From: Marchantia polymorpha subsp. ruderalis
Lineage: Eukaryota; Streptophyta; Marchantiopsida; Marchantiales; Marchantiaceae
Direction: 5' to 3'
DNA: 64,000 nt
Assembly: GCA_037833965.1 (NCBI GenBank)
Contig: AP031357.1
Coordinates: 5,476,001 to 5,540,000 of the forward strand
Of the stretch, positions 10,516-24,110 are shown one piece after another. Made by a program: the position numbers and the translations under genes. Every line of letters begins with the position of its first letter. Positions within the stretch are counted from its first letter, which is position 1. Below the pieces are notes generated by a model, which did no database searches, was not told where the DNA came from, and saw only the letters and a list, made by a program, of their open reading frames with translations.

Positions 10516-12680
10516 TCGATTTCAGATATTTTCATTAATATCAACCAAAAGTATACCTTTATGTGATATGAGATAAAGATTTTGCATCCTATGTTTACTT
10601 TCAACCAGCTCTTTGAGGTCTAGTACTCAAATTTTGCCTATGTATGAAGCAGATGACTTCTTGAACCGCACGATGGCTTATATGTCTTTCTGGTGCGGAG
10701 TAGTCCAACAAACTCAGGCTGGACTTGAATCGAGACACCGAATAAATCGTATATCATTTTGTCTCTATAATATCAGATGTGGCAGGAAAGGTATCGACCA
10801 AGTATTATAGCTAAAACGCTTGACTTGTTTGATTGGTCTTCTGAACGGGTCATGTACTCGGCAGGAACAGAAGTTGACCCCTCGATCTATCAGGTAAATG
10901 CCAAATGATCGTTGTAATCTATGTAGGTTTGATGTATATACTTTCTGAAACTGATCGATGAAATACACCGTTCACTTTTCGCCTACTCTGCTCTCAATTC
11001 TCTGCCAGATGTTTAGACTACAGCTCATGTAAGAAGCTTAGCCACAGTTCTCTCTCGTTTTTAGCAGTCTTAGAGTCATTTATTAGGTGTTGAATCTGCT
11101 TCACAGAACCTACTTCCACAGCACCTGCGAACATCGAAATTTCTACCGTAACATTTCTCAGCCAATACCTCGCAATCGAGATGCCAATTGAAGAAAACTT
11201 TCTCCCTTCAAAGTCGGTGACAAATTGTCTCTAAAGTTGCACAAACTTCCAGTTGGATAAAACTGCTACAAGATCTGACCCTTTTATTTTGTTTTGTTTT
11301 GTATTAACGTGTACTGATTTCCATATGCTCAGAACTTTTAACTTCAGGAGACTTCATTATTTGCACAACCTACTGAAACCTTAGCTTGTGCATATGATTG
11401 CAAACCTTATTTGTTTTAATCCTACTGCCTGACCACACATCAACATAAAAAGCTGGTGTTAGAAGAAGCGTGACGTTCCTTTCTGCAGCACACAAACGAT
11501 TAAGGGATGCAAGGAATGGAGGATCCTGTGTAAACCCACACAGATGGTCTTAGTGCTGCTTAGCTCTGAAGGTCAAAGGTTTGATAACAGTCGGCACTGG
11601 GAAAAAACTAGTTCACATAACAGCCGTATGATACCTCCCTGGCTGGTATATGGTGTGAGCCTCCTTTTTGAGTCTGCTCCTCTTTAGATCTTTGTAACCA
11701 TCACCTTAAGCAGGACACTGGAGTTCTTCGTTTTACACAATACAACTTCCATGTTTTCTGGATTCCGTGCATCCTGTTTCTTGCACATCACGAGTCTAAG
11801 ATGGCATGACAGAACTATCCTTGTCTGCTGCTGCTACACTGCAGCAGAATTCCTCATATCTCTCAAATGATAAAGTAAAATCCATGCGCTAGCAATTGGT
11901 TTGGAGAATTCATAATTGAGTCGCAAACCTTTTCTCACCTTTGAAATTGGTAATCTTCTTTTATCATCTAGGTTGGAACTACATTTATACCTCCTGTATA
12001 ACATGTTTACAACACAGGATGTACCATCATCTGTCCAATGCTAGAATGCCGCGAAAGCGATAACATTGAATGGGACAGGCATCGTGGGTCCTAAAGAACT
12101 TGCACATTTCCAACACATATCGGTCTCTGCAACAGGTGAAGCATATTGTAAATTTAGGTACGAAGGCTACGGATATATAATACCAAAAGGAGCCTTTAAG
12201 ATTCAAGGTGAAATTCTGCAGTACGATCATATGTATTCCTTGGTGACCGGCGGGGATCCATGAAACTGTCCTCACTGCAACCAACAAAGTCGCTTTCTCT
12301 GGTAGCAATCCAATCACCAATGCATTCTTGCACGAAGAAGGTTCACTGTTATACTTCTTGGCTAAAAGACATGCGTACACCCAGATCTCTGATCGTAAGT
12401 CTACTACGCTGTGTTCACTCATTGGACAAAGATTAATTTTTACCCACGAACTAAGAACAGTAACTTAAGGGCGAGATCTTATATCCATCCACATCGTTTC
12501 CAATGTTATTTTGGAGATAGATTAAGGAAAAAGAAATGTCAAAGGCAAAGATTGACGTATGAAACGACATCAAAGTTAACTCGTATATCCAATTGTTCCA
12601 AATCGACTAAAACATAATAGAGAAGTATTTAAAGATCACGTATGTTGATTTACGTATATAAAAGAAAGTGTATGTTGTAT
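10516..12680. other. Intergenic DNA, no gene recognised
   Basis: Moderate to AT-rich sequence with only short frames, the longest being 131 codons on the minus strand at 12027-12422. None carries a motif I recognise. A short TGTA tandem run lies near 12675-12690. Confidence 0.5.
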
Positions 12681-15565
12681 GTATGTATGTATGCTTTCTT
12701 TGGGTTATCTAGTTATATTTAAGTACCTCAACTACTTACTAAAACAAAGATACAAAAACCTCAGTACGAATATTTGGAGTTTCTCCTATTCTTCAAGTTT
12801 TATTTTGTACTAAGTTTAGCTTTGTTGACCCTTTGATCTCTCTCTCATTATTACTTCACGGCTGAAAAAGACGAAACTTTACAATATACTTATCCTGAAT
12901 TGAACAGCATATGCATAGGAATTTATTCCTGAAGAATCTTCTTGAACTGGAGAACCAATATGAGTAAAGAAAAAACAAAAAAAATTAATATTATTTGGAA
13001 TAAAACACATTCCTACACCATTTCTTAGAAAATTGAAGTGAAAAACATCTTTGGATATTTCAAATTCGAAGAATTTTTTTTAGAAAAAAATTCTCTTAAA
13101 AAAAAGTCATAATAATCTTTTAAGCTTAGCTGAAAAGTTGACCTATTTTCTTGAAAATATCATTAAATCTGTCAATTACAAATCCTAGCTTGTAAAAGGA
13201 AGAATTATCTTCATTATTATCATTTGCAGAAATAAGGTTTCAAGATTTATTCATCTCTTTTTTTTTAGTTTCAACCATCGAGCAAGTAGATTCTTTATGT
13301 CTAGATGATAAAACAGACAAGTTTTATAAACATGAATCAAACATAAATCTTCTAAATGATAGAAAATAATACAAATTTGAAATTTTAAGGGTACTTTCAA
13401 TTTTATTTCATCGAACAATGCATTCAAATCAGTCAAATGAATTAGATTTCAATTTCGTCAGCGACATTGAAGTTACTGCATATGATTGTGAAATAATATT
13501 AACCTGAAGACATTTTTAGGATCATACGTCTGTTTGAATACTATGTTTTAACATTAATTTCAATGTGACTCACCCAAAAAAAAAAACGTGTCCTAGTATT
13601 CCGTGTAAACATTGTCATCCACGTAATATTTATCGTCACTTTTTGTGTTGTCTTTAACCTGCACACTTTTGAATGCATAGCTCCGATTGTATGATATTCA
13701 ATATTTTTCATGTTTATGCTCATTTATTTTTATTTTTTATTTTAATTATGGTTATTTTTTGTCCTTGCATGGATAAAATATCCCTTAGTTCTTAGTTTGG
13801 TGGTTTGAACTTTCTGAAACCTTGTTATTATAACTACCCTCAAACTTGAAAAAATGTATCAAAAAGAATCTTAAAATCTGAAATTTTATTCTCTTGAGTC
13901 ACATAGTAAAATGGGATCTGAAATAAAAATCACTCATAAGCTTTCAAACTCATTACAACTTAGTTTCAACAGTAAAACTCATTTCTTGGATTAAATAATA
14001 AAAAAAATTAAAATGAATCACTCAAGATGCTGAAAAAATAACTGCGGATAAAAACATTTCTACCGAATATCATATAGTTACATGGCATATATGCATTATA
14101 CGGGTTATAAAGAAGACTTTATGTAGATAAAGACATTGCGCGGTATCACGGTCTTTGAACTCTTCATTATAAATATTACATTTGATTTCTTTTAGTCACA
14201 ATATGACACATTTCCCATTCAGATGTTGTTGGGAACTAGACACATTTACCATTTTAGATTTCATACATGTAATGTTGCATGTGTCTTCCCATCGTTTTCA
14301 CTATTGATTCTCTACTTAATTGGTTTAATAAGGCTCAGTATATGAATATGTAAGACCTTCATCCAGATGGCGAGTTATGTTTAATGGGTCTAAAGTTTTA
14401 GTTGAGACTTCGGGTCTAAATACATTACAACAATCTTCCGCTAGCTATCATACACTTGTTGAGACCCCATAGTAATACAAATAGCTTACTCAAATTCATC
14501 AGATATTGTTTATTTAATGGGATCTATGTTCTATTATCAATCAACGGTGCAATAGGAAGAAAGAGTAGGAGAGGTCTCAGACTGAAGAAACAAATTTTTT
14601 CATACATGAAGAAAGCTTGTTGGTGTTGTTAAATTCTGAGACGTTTTGTACACAAAGGTGACTATCATTGCCTCAAGAAATGTTGAACCATGATTCTATC
14701 CTTCATCAAAAACTACGAAGCATCCAAGCTACAACACTTCAAATTTAATCTGCTTCGTACTAAATTCAAAGAGAGTAAACATTCCCGACTCGATACTTCA
14801 ACGTATCAAAATTACTTCAACAACCTGATTTGTTTCTTTTCCTACAATTCTATTTCCAAAATTGTGTTCATTATACAATCAAATACAAATACGAATGTTG
14901 TAGTGTGCAGCAATCAATCAAGAATAGTTTCGCAATTACAATCGCAAAACTACTATTGATTTAAAAAAATTTCTTGGATAGATGATCTCTCTTATCCTCC
15001 ATTTCACTCCTGATTGTTTCTCCTCCTGCATTGTTGCTCGATAGTGATGTGAGCAGTATTCCTATTTTGGAAAAAAAAAAAATTGATCCTTGGATTCCAC
15101 TCATACTCCGTTCTGCTCTTGCTCATTTCTCCTCTGGTATCTTGATAGTGGAACATGGATGACATGTGTCCTATTTCTATTATGGAAAATGGTATTTTGA
15201 TCTGTGGTCTCCTCTCATACTATGTTTCTCTCTTGCTTGTTCCTTGATATTAGAACATGGATGACATGTGACGTCCCTGGTATCACATTAGGGGAGAAAA
15301 AATCATTATGGATCTTAGTAGTGTATTTGTGTTACGATAAAATCTCATCAAATAAATTTGTCTTATCTATGAAACTAAAAACAATGCTCAAAACAAGATT
15401 TCATTCTCAATTGATCCAATTTATTTTATCCAATTAATTCATTCAACACAAGGATTTGAAATTTTGAAAATTAAACATCTAAAAAGTACTTTCAAAGTGA
15501 CAAAAGGATAAATTCAAACTGTAATTGCATAACAATTCAACATACTAATTTAGTTAAGATTTTAA
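12681..15565. other. AT-rich intergenic DNA, nothing recognised
   Basis: AT-rich sequence with stop codons frequent in all frames. The longest frame is about 89 codons (14690-14959) and has no known motif. I see no tRNA-like fold and no repeat of note. Confidence 0.5.
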
Positions 15566-15595
15566 CCATCATTATTAATATATTAATAATGATGG
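15566..15595. repeat. Perfect 30-bp palindrome
   Basis: Two 15-bp arms with no loop (left arm CCATCATTATTAATA). It marks the left edge of a roughly 480-bp segment of more balanced composition that ends at a second perfect palindrome (16080-16113). Confidence 0.95.
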
Positions 15596-16079
15596 CTTTC
15601 CTTGGGTAAATGCCGCGGATAGGCATGACTGGCGATGCATCTATGACATGATCTTACACAAACCACATCTGAACAATGCGGAGTTTGCTTAAATTGTGCG
15701 CATCAAAGCAAGTATGAATATGAAGAGATGAAGATATAGTCCAAAACACGCCGGGCATGAAAAAAAAAAGTTTCCGGTGTAAGCACTTTTTTTGTCACTT
15801 GGATTATTATAATATTGACAACTATAAATAATAAAAAAATAATGGAATTCTCCGCTAAAAACAGTCTTTGAACCCATGCGGTGCTAACTAGCCCCTGCTG
15901 TATATGCTGAACCAAGGAAACAAGTAAATGCACCATGTAAAGCATCTTCGGAAATCAAAGGCGAATGGCCTCACAAAACTAATGGTCCAGCTCAAACGGA
16001 AACAAATTCCGGTGTGTCGGAACTGTCATCTGAAATCCACCTGTCAAGAAATGAACGTTTTATAAATGAACGCATTTCT
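15596..16079. other. Segment bracketed by two palindromes
   Basis: About 484 bp lying between the palindromes at 15566-15595 and 16080-16113. Its composition is more balanced than the AT-rich DNA on both sides. The longest frames are 62 and 80 codons on the minus strand and resemble nothing I know. The bracketed layout suggests an inserted piece of DNA, but the two palindromes differ in sequence and I found no target duplication. Confidence 0.4.
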
Positions 16080-16113
16080 ATAGTTGTTATATTAATATTA
16101 ATATAACAACTAT
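16080..16113. repeat. Perfect 34-bp palindrome
   Basis: Two 17-bp arms with no loop (left arm ATAGTTGTTATATTAAT). It is AT-rich, but 17 exact pairs without a loop is far beyond the short hairpins usual in this window. Confidence 0.95.
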
Positions 16114-19100
16114 TTATGAATCATATGCAAACATTTGAAATTATTTTCAAATAAAGTCACACAATTGCTAATCTCTAAATTGAATCTAACTTCATAATGG
16201 ATGCTAAAAAGTCGTTATTAATTTTTTGACAATATAATAAACATGGCAATAAAATGAACTTAAAATTTCAAATTTAAATTGTACTTTGTTATAAAAAAAA
16301 TGATGTTTAAAAGAATTGAAGCTCTATATTAAAATTTGATTAGTAATTGAAATCACAATATTGATAATGATGTTTCATTATTATACATAAAAATGTGATG
16401 TTAGTCTATTTTTATTCAAATTATTTTCATTTTACAATATGTATCATCAGATTTTTATTTTCATTTTTATTTTAATGATTTTTTTATTAAAAATGAAATA
16501 ATTTCTATATTTCTATTATAACTGCAAAAAATTAAAAAAAATTCTTGCAAATTTGGAAAAAATTTCATCAGTTTTTAAAAACATTTCTATTGAAAATCAT
16601 TTTAACATCGTATTTGTAGTATTCTTGATATTTAAAATCCTAAAGTATCCTCTTTTTAAACATAAATTATTTTATTATGTTATTTTAATTTGAATTGTAA
16701 ATCATTTGCTATCAATAAGAAAAAGTCACTGATTTTTTCATGAAACTTGTGTTATATTTTAAGTATTATATTATGTGAAATTTGAACTGCTAATTGTGTT
16801 TAATTCAAAGAGTTCAAAATTAAATTAAATATTTTAAATATACTTATTATTAATGCATTCAAAAAAACAACCAAAGATTTTTGATAATATTACATAATTT
16901 AGTAAACTTTCAATTTAATTTTTCAGTAAGATAAGAATTATTTACAGATGAGAAAAAATAGAATATTTATATGCATATTCATGAATTAAAAGATTTACCT
17001 GTTTGATCTCAATTAACTCATATGAATAAAAACTAGACTTGAGTTTATGTCATGATATGGGCTTTCTTATTGGAATACGTTTAAAACTTTTCGCTTTTGG
17101 CAGTATTTTTTAGTACACTTGATCAAAAATATGATATTTTTGCATGTTTAAATATTAAACTATGATCAACTATATCCAAGACTATGTAAAATATGCAATA
17201 TAAGGTTATATTCCTTAAATATTCGGAAAAATCTCCTTGACTTGAGAGCTTACGAACTTTTTTTTGAAAAAATATCATGTGCTTTTAAATTAAACAGTGA
17301 AGATTATATGTTCATAACAAATCAGCTCAATTCAACTAAGATGATATTCTATGCTTGCAAAATATTATTTTATTAGTCATAACTATTGTATTCTGCACAA
17401 TTCAATGATCAAATAAATTATTGATTTAACTGTTAGCTGATTATTTACCAGTTAAAGAGTTGATATTAAAGATCTACTTAAAGATGACTTAAAAGGGCAA
17501 TTATCTTGTCCGATTTGGAGAGCACTTGACAAAAGAGAATTGTTTACATACTTAGAGACTATAATTGTTTATTATTGTTCAAAAAGAATAAGTTCTTTGC
17601 CAATTCTAAAGCACTCCATCCAAATTAATTTCATATATTAGTAAAAAATTTTGCTATTAATTTTTTATTCAAAATTTGCCAACATTAATTGTTTAAAAAC
17701 ATAATTTTTCAGCCCTTTGGATCAATGTAATTGATCCGAAGGCTGAATGGCTGAATTGAAGCATAAAATTTTCAAAAATATTTCATTATAAATTAAATAT
17801 ATTTCAAATTTTCATATGTATTTCATTTTTCAATCAATAAAATCTTGATTCTATAAATTTTCAGGGATTATTCAACTGTATTCAATTTTTCATTTCTAAA
17901 TTGAATGTAATATAGTAATAATCTGGTGACGGTTGCTTGTCAAAACAAGCACTTTTGGGTAGTATGAATCTAGTTTTTTTAGATGATAATGACTTTCACA
18001 AGAAATTTTGAGCTTTACATTTGAAGGAATCTTGAATTACAACCAGTACGTTTTCATTCAGCATACTTTGCATTAATAATAATCATTTTGCTTTATAAAT
18101 CATTCATTTTTTCTACAAATTAAACTAGCTATTTAAAATGCAACTAAATCAAGATAAGTAAGATCTTAAAGTGGTAATGAATTTTTGAAATGAAGAAACA
18201 TATTTATTATATTCTATATTAATTTCTTATAAATTAATTTTATTGAAATAAAAATTTTACATTTTTTTATTATTTACATATAAAAAAATGTATATATATA
18301 TATATTATAGTCAATTTTTTTTAAAGAAAAATCTAAAAAATAAACTGAGAAAAGAAATTAACAAACATTAGATCATAAAAACAGTTTCTAAAAAAATTTA
18401 AATTTTTTGAATTTTAAAAATAATTATCATTAAAAATTTAATTTTAAATATGTTTGTATTTATTTCAACACTAACACTTTCAACATTTAGATACAAAAAT
18501 TAGATATATAACGTTAAATTAAAATACATTGAAAGTTCTATATTTGTTGAAAAATGCATAAAATATCAGATTTAAAGATTAAATCTTAACAACAACATGT
18601 AATTTAAAATAAAGAAATTAAATTTTAATATTAATATATATACATAGATATAAATTTTTACCTGAAAATGATATTTTGATACAAATTGATGTTTACAAAG
18701 AATCAAATCTAAAATTCACCAACTTATTCTATGAATTTGATATTTATCTCTTGCTCGACAAAAATGTAAATATTCTTGATGGAGTACTTTTGTTAGAAAT
18801 GTCTGATGAAACTTGCAATATGACAATATATTGCACATAATTCAACAAAAATTGTATATAATCTAAAATAAAACCTTGCGACATGATCTTGGAAAGAAAC
18901 AAAACATTGTTAGAAGTTTGTTTGTTATCTGTTTACCAATGGATATTTGGATCTTAGTATTCTGAATTAAAGTTGTGGAAAAGAAAGATGTAAATATAAA
19001 AGATATGAAAAAATAATCCTTGGCATTTTTTTGTAAAATCTTGTCGAATTTCTTTTTATCTTTGATTATATTTCAAGTGGAACGTTTTTTATCTCAGCCA

Positions 19101-19447
19101 AAAATAATATAACGTGAATTTACTCAGGTAATTTTAAATTTTGAATTATGAAAGCTAAAATTTTGTGGTGATAAAGTAAAACTAAAATTAATTTTAAGAT
19201 AACATGTATGTAAACTTACATCATACCAAAGATGTTTACCTTCAAAGTTATATGGGATCTTCAATTAATTCTCTCTCCGTTTACTATCCTGAACTAGATA
19301 TATTATTACACCATGATGGAACTAAGTGTGTCAACTTCAGCCATCTCTACATTCTGCGTTATTCAATCTTGTCACTTTATACAACTTTCACTTGGCCAAG
19401 CATACATGCTAGTATATCATGGCTTGATCATGCATCATATAATTCCA
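16114..19447. other. Very AT-rich intergenic DNA
   Basis: About 3 kb of very AT-rich DNA with stops in every frame. It holds a short AT microsatellite near 18291-18306 and a hairpin at 17708-17747. No gene or transposon ends are seen. Composition moderates after about 19200, with an 84-codon frame at 19204-19458 that I do not recognise. Confidence 0.55.
17708..17747. repeat. Near-perfect hairpin
   Basis: The arms (left TTCAGCCCTTTGGATCAAT) pair over about 17 bp with one bulge and one G-T type mismatch around a GTA loop. It is the only GC-containing stretch in the surrounding AT-rich DNA. Confidence 0.7.
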
Positions 19448-19790
19448 ACTTGCAATAGCTCATTTGTTACAGCAATGTGGTTTCACCTTGGAACTATGAT
19501 GCATCTTGACAATCGTATGAGAATGAGGTAGTGTACTTTATTAGGTGATATGGATGTCACTCTATCTAGTGTATTATAAGAGTATTATGATAGTTTATAT
19601 ACATCAAATTACATGCTTCGTTTCAACTTGCAATAGCTCCTTACTTATATAAATGAGTTTACACCCTGAAATTATGATGTACTCTGGCATTTCTGAAAAT
19701 GTGCAAGCGATATGAATCTCACTCTATATAATATATTGAAAGAATTATTTTGGTACTTTATATACATTGGTATACATAGAGCACAAAATG
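19448..19790. repeat. Diverged tandem duplication, period about 178 bp
   Basis: Two successive stretches begin ACTTGCAATAGCTC at 19448 and 19626. They continue with related blocks in the same order: a TTTCACC/TTTACACC block, AACTATGATGCA/AATTATGATGTA, GATATGGATGTCACTCTAT/GATATGAATCTCACTCTAT, then a TTTATATACAT block. Divergence is substantial, so the duplication is old. Confidence 0.7.
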
Positions 19791-21255
19791 GTGAATTCAT
19801 AGGTAAACAATATGTAACGTGATGCTTATTGGACTGCTCATGTAATGCAGACGCAAATTTAACTCTATAGTTGGGATATTCACGAGTACATATTTCTCAT
19901 GTGATGCTAATTAGGCTCAGCTCGATTAATTATTCCTCTCTTAGGGCTAATTAACCCCACCTCTACTCCAAACTCTTAGATGTTGGGTTCATGGGATGAG
20001 TAGCATCTACTTTAAAATAGGGTGTTGGACTAATCAAAGAATATATTATACTGGGGTGAGGACTAATTAACCCTACCTGATAGATAACTAACCGTCCCTA
20101 TTACAATTACACCATGTATAGCTTCTCATCGAAATATTATCTATACAAAGTGAGTAATGGTTATCGAGGCGTCCCTTCCCTGTGCCATCCGGCTACCAAA
20201 CAAATGGGGCACATTGTTCTGCAGAAGTTTCACAGCAACCTGGCTTCCTCGGGAAAAGCAAGCTTCAAAAGCGAATGGCGAGGATGAGCACAAGTTAGGA
20301 CCATGATAGTTGACCAGACTGCATGTCTGTTCACTGATTCCAGCAGCACAATACGGCAAGAGCACGATAAGTAAGCTTCTGCGGAGGTGGAAACTATGCA
20401 AAATCCATTACGCTCAAGTCAAACGTCCGTATGATAGCCGTACGATGACTGCACGATCGGAGGGTTTGACCCAGTCGCCATTACTTTCCACCAAGCAGGC
20501 CCAGAACTAATTTTTTTATGGCAGAGACACGACCGGGGTTTTCGCCATAAGAAGGTTCCGCGTCCATCTGTAATTTTTCAGGGGAAATGGTCATGGTTCG
20601 GGTCTCAGATGATTGTCGTTGCCAAGCTTCCGAGATGTAGCCAAATTTGACCAATCCGTCGCTACCTCATCAGGCACCAATACTCCTTGCCAGTGTAGTA
20701 CAAGTCAATATGAAAGTAGAAGTGTGGCTACAGATAGAGGTGGTGTCTGCATGGGAAAGCAAGAGGCCGCCGTATTGGAGATAGATATTTATCTCCACTG
20801 TAAGGGTCCTCGGATTTTGGATGTCCAAATTGTCAATGCTGCGCGTTCAATCATACGTCACAATCGAAACTTTGACCCGTTCCTGTCTACGTGTTGCCAA
20901 GAATTCGTCCCTTCCGATTTCCACCTTTTTTCCCAAACGTCGAGAGCACTTTAAAACCGCATCGATGTCACATTACCAGTGTTGTTCTGATGATCGACAA
21001 ATGTCGATCAAAGTTGGCGGGGTTTTGCGATCTTTGGAATGTGCGCATCCGGCAGCTCAATTCTAGCGAGATTTGTTGTGATTCTGATCTGAGACAGAAT
21101 GTGGCTCTGTAGGTGAGCAACACTCGGCAACACTCTGCGACATTTGGTACTAAGGACTCTGAATCACATCCATGTGTTCAGTCTTTTCCGTCTTTGCCGT
21201 GCTGTGCCATCTTTGCCGTGCCGTCTTTGCCGTCGAGCCCCGGGGAACAAATATC
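19791..21255. other. Region upstream of the SERAC1-like gene
   Basis: AT-rich at first, then moderate GC from about 20140. No recognised gene; the longest frame is 113 codons (20613-20954). Two short related words, CTAATTAACCCCACCT and CTAATTAACCCTACCT, occur near 19950 and 20070. Just before the gene, 21186-21236 holds imperfect repeats of a TCTTTGCCGTGC-like unit. The promoter is presumably in the last few hundred bases, but no TATA box stands out. Confidence 0.45.
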
Positions 21256-22549
21256 ATGTCTCCAACAAGAGATGAACAGTCCGAACGTTTCGAGGTAATG
21301 TCTGAAACATTTCACATGTATCGGCGTCCTAATCTGGTTACATCGGTCGATACTCACGTACAATATTACCTCACTTTGTGTGCAGAAAACACGAATAACT
21401 GACATGGTGTACGAACTGGTGAAAGAACCGCATCCTGATGTGGAGGTAGTACTATTCCATGGTTTGCAATTGGATCAGTCAGCCCGAACATGCGCAGATG
21501 CTTATTGGAGAACTTGGAAGATGAGGAATGATGAAGATTGCTGGCTAGAGACATTGCTTCCGAAACTTCTGTTAAAAGACCAAGTTCAGTTGAAAGCTCG
21601 AGTGCTTTCCGTTTCTTACGAAGCTAGAGCAGACTTCAGCAGAGTAAGGGAGGGCAAGGAAATCACGGACGAATATATTTTAGCGGAGAGTTTGGTAAGA
21701 GAGCTCGTTCTTAGCACAGGAGAACTTGGGCAAAAGGCAGGAGTTCCTGTGGTCTTAGTCGGGCACGACCTCGGCGGTATCTTGATCAAAGAGTTGGTGA
21801 TGACTGTAGAGAAGATGGAGGCACTACGCATCGAAGATTGGGATAAAAAAAAACTTGGCATGTTCTCGAAAAATCTGAAACTAGTTTTCTTCTATGCTGT
21901 GCCCCAAAGTGGATCCAAGGTGATAGAAGAAACGATCGCGAAGATTCCTGAGAATTCACGACATAAGATGCTTCCGTTGATGAAAGTGTTGAACAAGGAG
22001 ACAGCACGAATTAACCAATCCTTCCAGCAGTACCGTCAATGTCCAGATTCGCACCGCCCCAAATTCCAAGTAGCTGCAGTTCTTCCAGCTAGTGAAACAT
22101 CCCAGGTCTGAACATCACGTCTGAGCATTCTGCCGCATACACTGACATGAAAAAATTGTTGAAATTTCGGTTTTCCTGATAGTAGCTGTTCTGGGATTGT
22201 GCAAAGTGTACAGAAACTCCATTTTGATTAACAACTCTTAGTTCGGGCCGTCTGAGTACAGGGAGGATACAATGGACAAGTGATTCCAGAAGCATCTATT
22301 CGACCAGGCGTCGATTCACTGCTCACTGTTAAGGCAGATCACTTCCAAGTCTGTCAACCAGAAGCTTATCATTCGAGTTCCGCGCAATTCTTGGCTGACA
22401 AGATCCATGAAGCTGTAGGGTCAAAAGACAGCTATGGGAGGAACAGAACTCTGTCCGCGTCTGAACATGAAAAGGGCAAGCAGCAATCTAGGAATGAACT
22501 TCAAGCCCAGTATAATTCTACTATTAGTCAGGCCAGTAGTAGACAATAG
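21256..22549 (+). CDS. SERAC1-like alpha/beta-hydrolase with Asp at the nucleophile position
   Basis: Three exons: 21256-21294, 21386-22105 and 22262-22549. Both introns are GT-AG and phase 0, giving a 348-residue protein. The first exon adds only 13 residues; its ATG joins directly in frame to the conserved body. Motifs in order: VVLFHGLQ (about 34-41, oxyanion-hole strand), VPVVLVGHDLGG (133-144, nucleophile elbow), FFYAVPQSGSK (181-191), VIPEAS (260-265) and ADHF (278-281, candidate catalytic His280). This is the fold of SERAC1/PGAP1-like serine esterases, which act on lipids in animals; plant relatives are poorly characterised. The elbow normally reads G-H-S-x-G-G, but here Asp141 replaces Ser. 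The protein is therefore either inactive as a serine esterase or uses Asp, as haloalkane dehalogenases and epoxide hydrolases do. The tail after about residue 305 is Ser/Gln-rich and probably disordered. No signal peptide is evident. Confidence 0.85.
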
Positions 22550-24110
22550 AATATTGGAGATTGAATATAGCACAGAGCCAGAACAAAGTACTTAACTTGC
22601 GGGCTTCGAATCTTCTGATTAAGTTAACCGGGTGACAGAGCCCGTGTGACGTAGATCACCTTACTATTTTATAGTACACCCAATTCGGTATTGTCCAAGC
22701 AAGTTACTTATCATTACAAATACCACATGATATATAATTGATATAATCTTTGTATTTCAATCTTGAATTTTTGATCCCTGATACAATATCAAACATCAAA
22801 ATTTCAAAATTGAGATAAAGAGATTATGAAGATTCCGGGTGGACTCATGCGCTTGCCTAAGTAACAAGAAACGTCAACCACTAACAATATCTTAAGTAAA
22901 CTAGTGAACTCTACTTCTTGGATTAGGGGCTAATCAATCTGACTAGCTGGGACTACTTGTTTTTTTTGTCAATGTCACGGCAACCGCAAGCAATATCTAT
23001 ATGCAAGCTCAGGCTAAATTTGACGATTCCAATTTTTCACGCTAGACGAAACTCATGGAGGTGAAACTCACATGTGAAGGCTCGTCGAGAAAATCCCCGA
23101 CGCTTGTGTCGAAGGCGCAGCCGCTGAACAACTCACAGCCTGGAACGTAAAAGAAAACAAAGCGCTATCTGCATCCTCATCCGAACTCCTACACAACTTT
23201 TCGATACCAAAACTTCACACGAAGCTTGGGCATCACTCGAGCACGCCTTCTCATGTCCCAAACCCATGTCATTAGAGATTTATCATTGTGAAGAATAGAC
23301 CCACCGACGATCTTCACAGACATCTGAAAATTTCTGGACTTTCATGGAAGAGCTTGCCACCAGAGAAAATATAATCACTGAATGACTTAACGCATAGATT
23401 CAGACCGTGAACAGTATGCGAAGTGAACATCATGTTCTTTACTTAATGTTCGAGGCAACTTGTCATGGAAACAATCGATCATTTTTATCGATCGAAAAGA
23501 ACAGTTGGCGAAATTGGTTGCCTCTGGTGAGAGGAATCTTCCGCTTGTCGCTGGCATAGCTTCGACAGATCGCCCGAATAGAAGCCGACAGGCCTTCGCC
23601 GCTTCTTTCGTGAAGGCAAAGAAGTCTCCCTGTGGGTATGAAAGTGATTACGCACCTTGGGACCCATAGGGAGAGGCACGTTGTGCGAAGACCAGAGGCA
23701 GAGGGGGCGTAGGGGAATGCTGGCTATGCTATTGTCCGACTGCTCCTCCACCCTAGTAAGTCTATCGAAGAGTTTTGACTCCTCCACATTAATGCGAAGG
23801 CCAAGCAGCTGCCATGATGCATACTCGAAAACTTGAGTAGTGACAAGAGTTCATAGCTTACCTCCACAAAGCCCACATTTCTCACCAGGTGATAGCTGCC
23901 TGTCCTGTACATCATGGAGGAATGAAGCCCAAGGGTTGCACTCCTATATTGTTGTTCACAGTTATTTATCTTTCTATGCATTTCCTGGAAAGAAGCGGTT
24001 ACCCTTGCTTAAGCCAACAAAAATATATCTCTAATTCCTACGGAAATTCCCAATTAGGTATAATATTCTCTCTTGGGTCATTTCTCCACTCACGCTATAA
24101 CTAGTTGTTT
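22550..24110. other. Intergenic DNA after the SERAC1-like gene
   Basis: Mixed composition. It presumably begins with the 3' untranslated region of the upstream gene, but I see no canonical AATAAA close to the stop. Short frames (up to 100 codons, 23485-23787 minus) are unrecognised. Confidence 0.45.
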
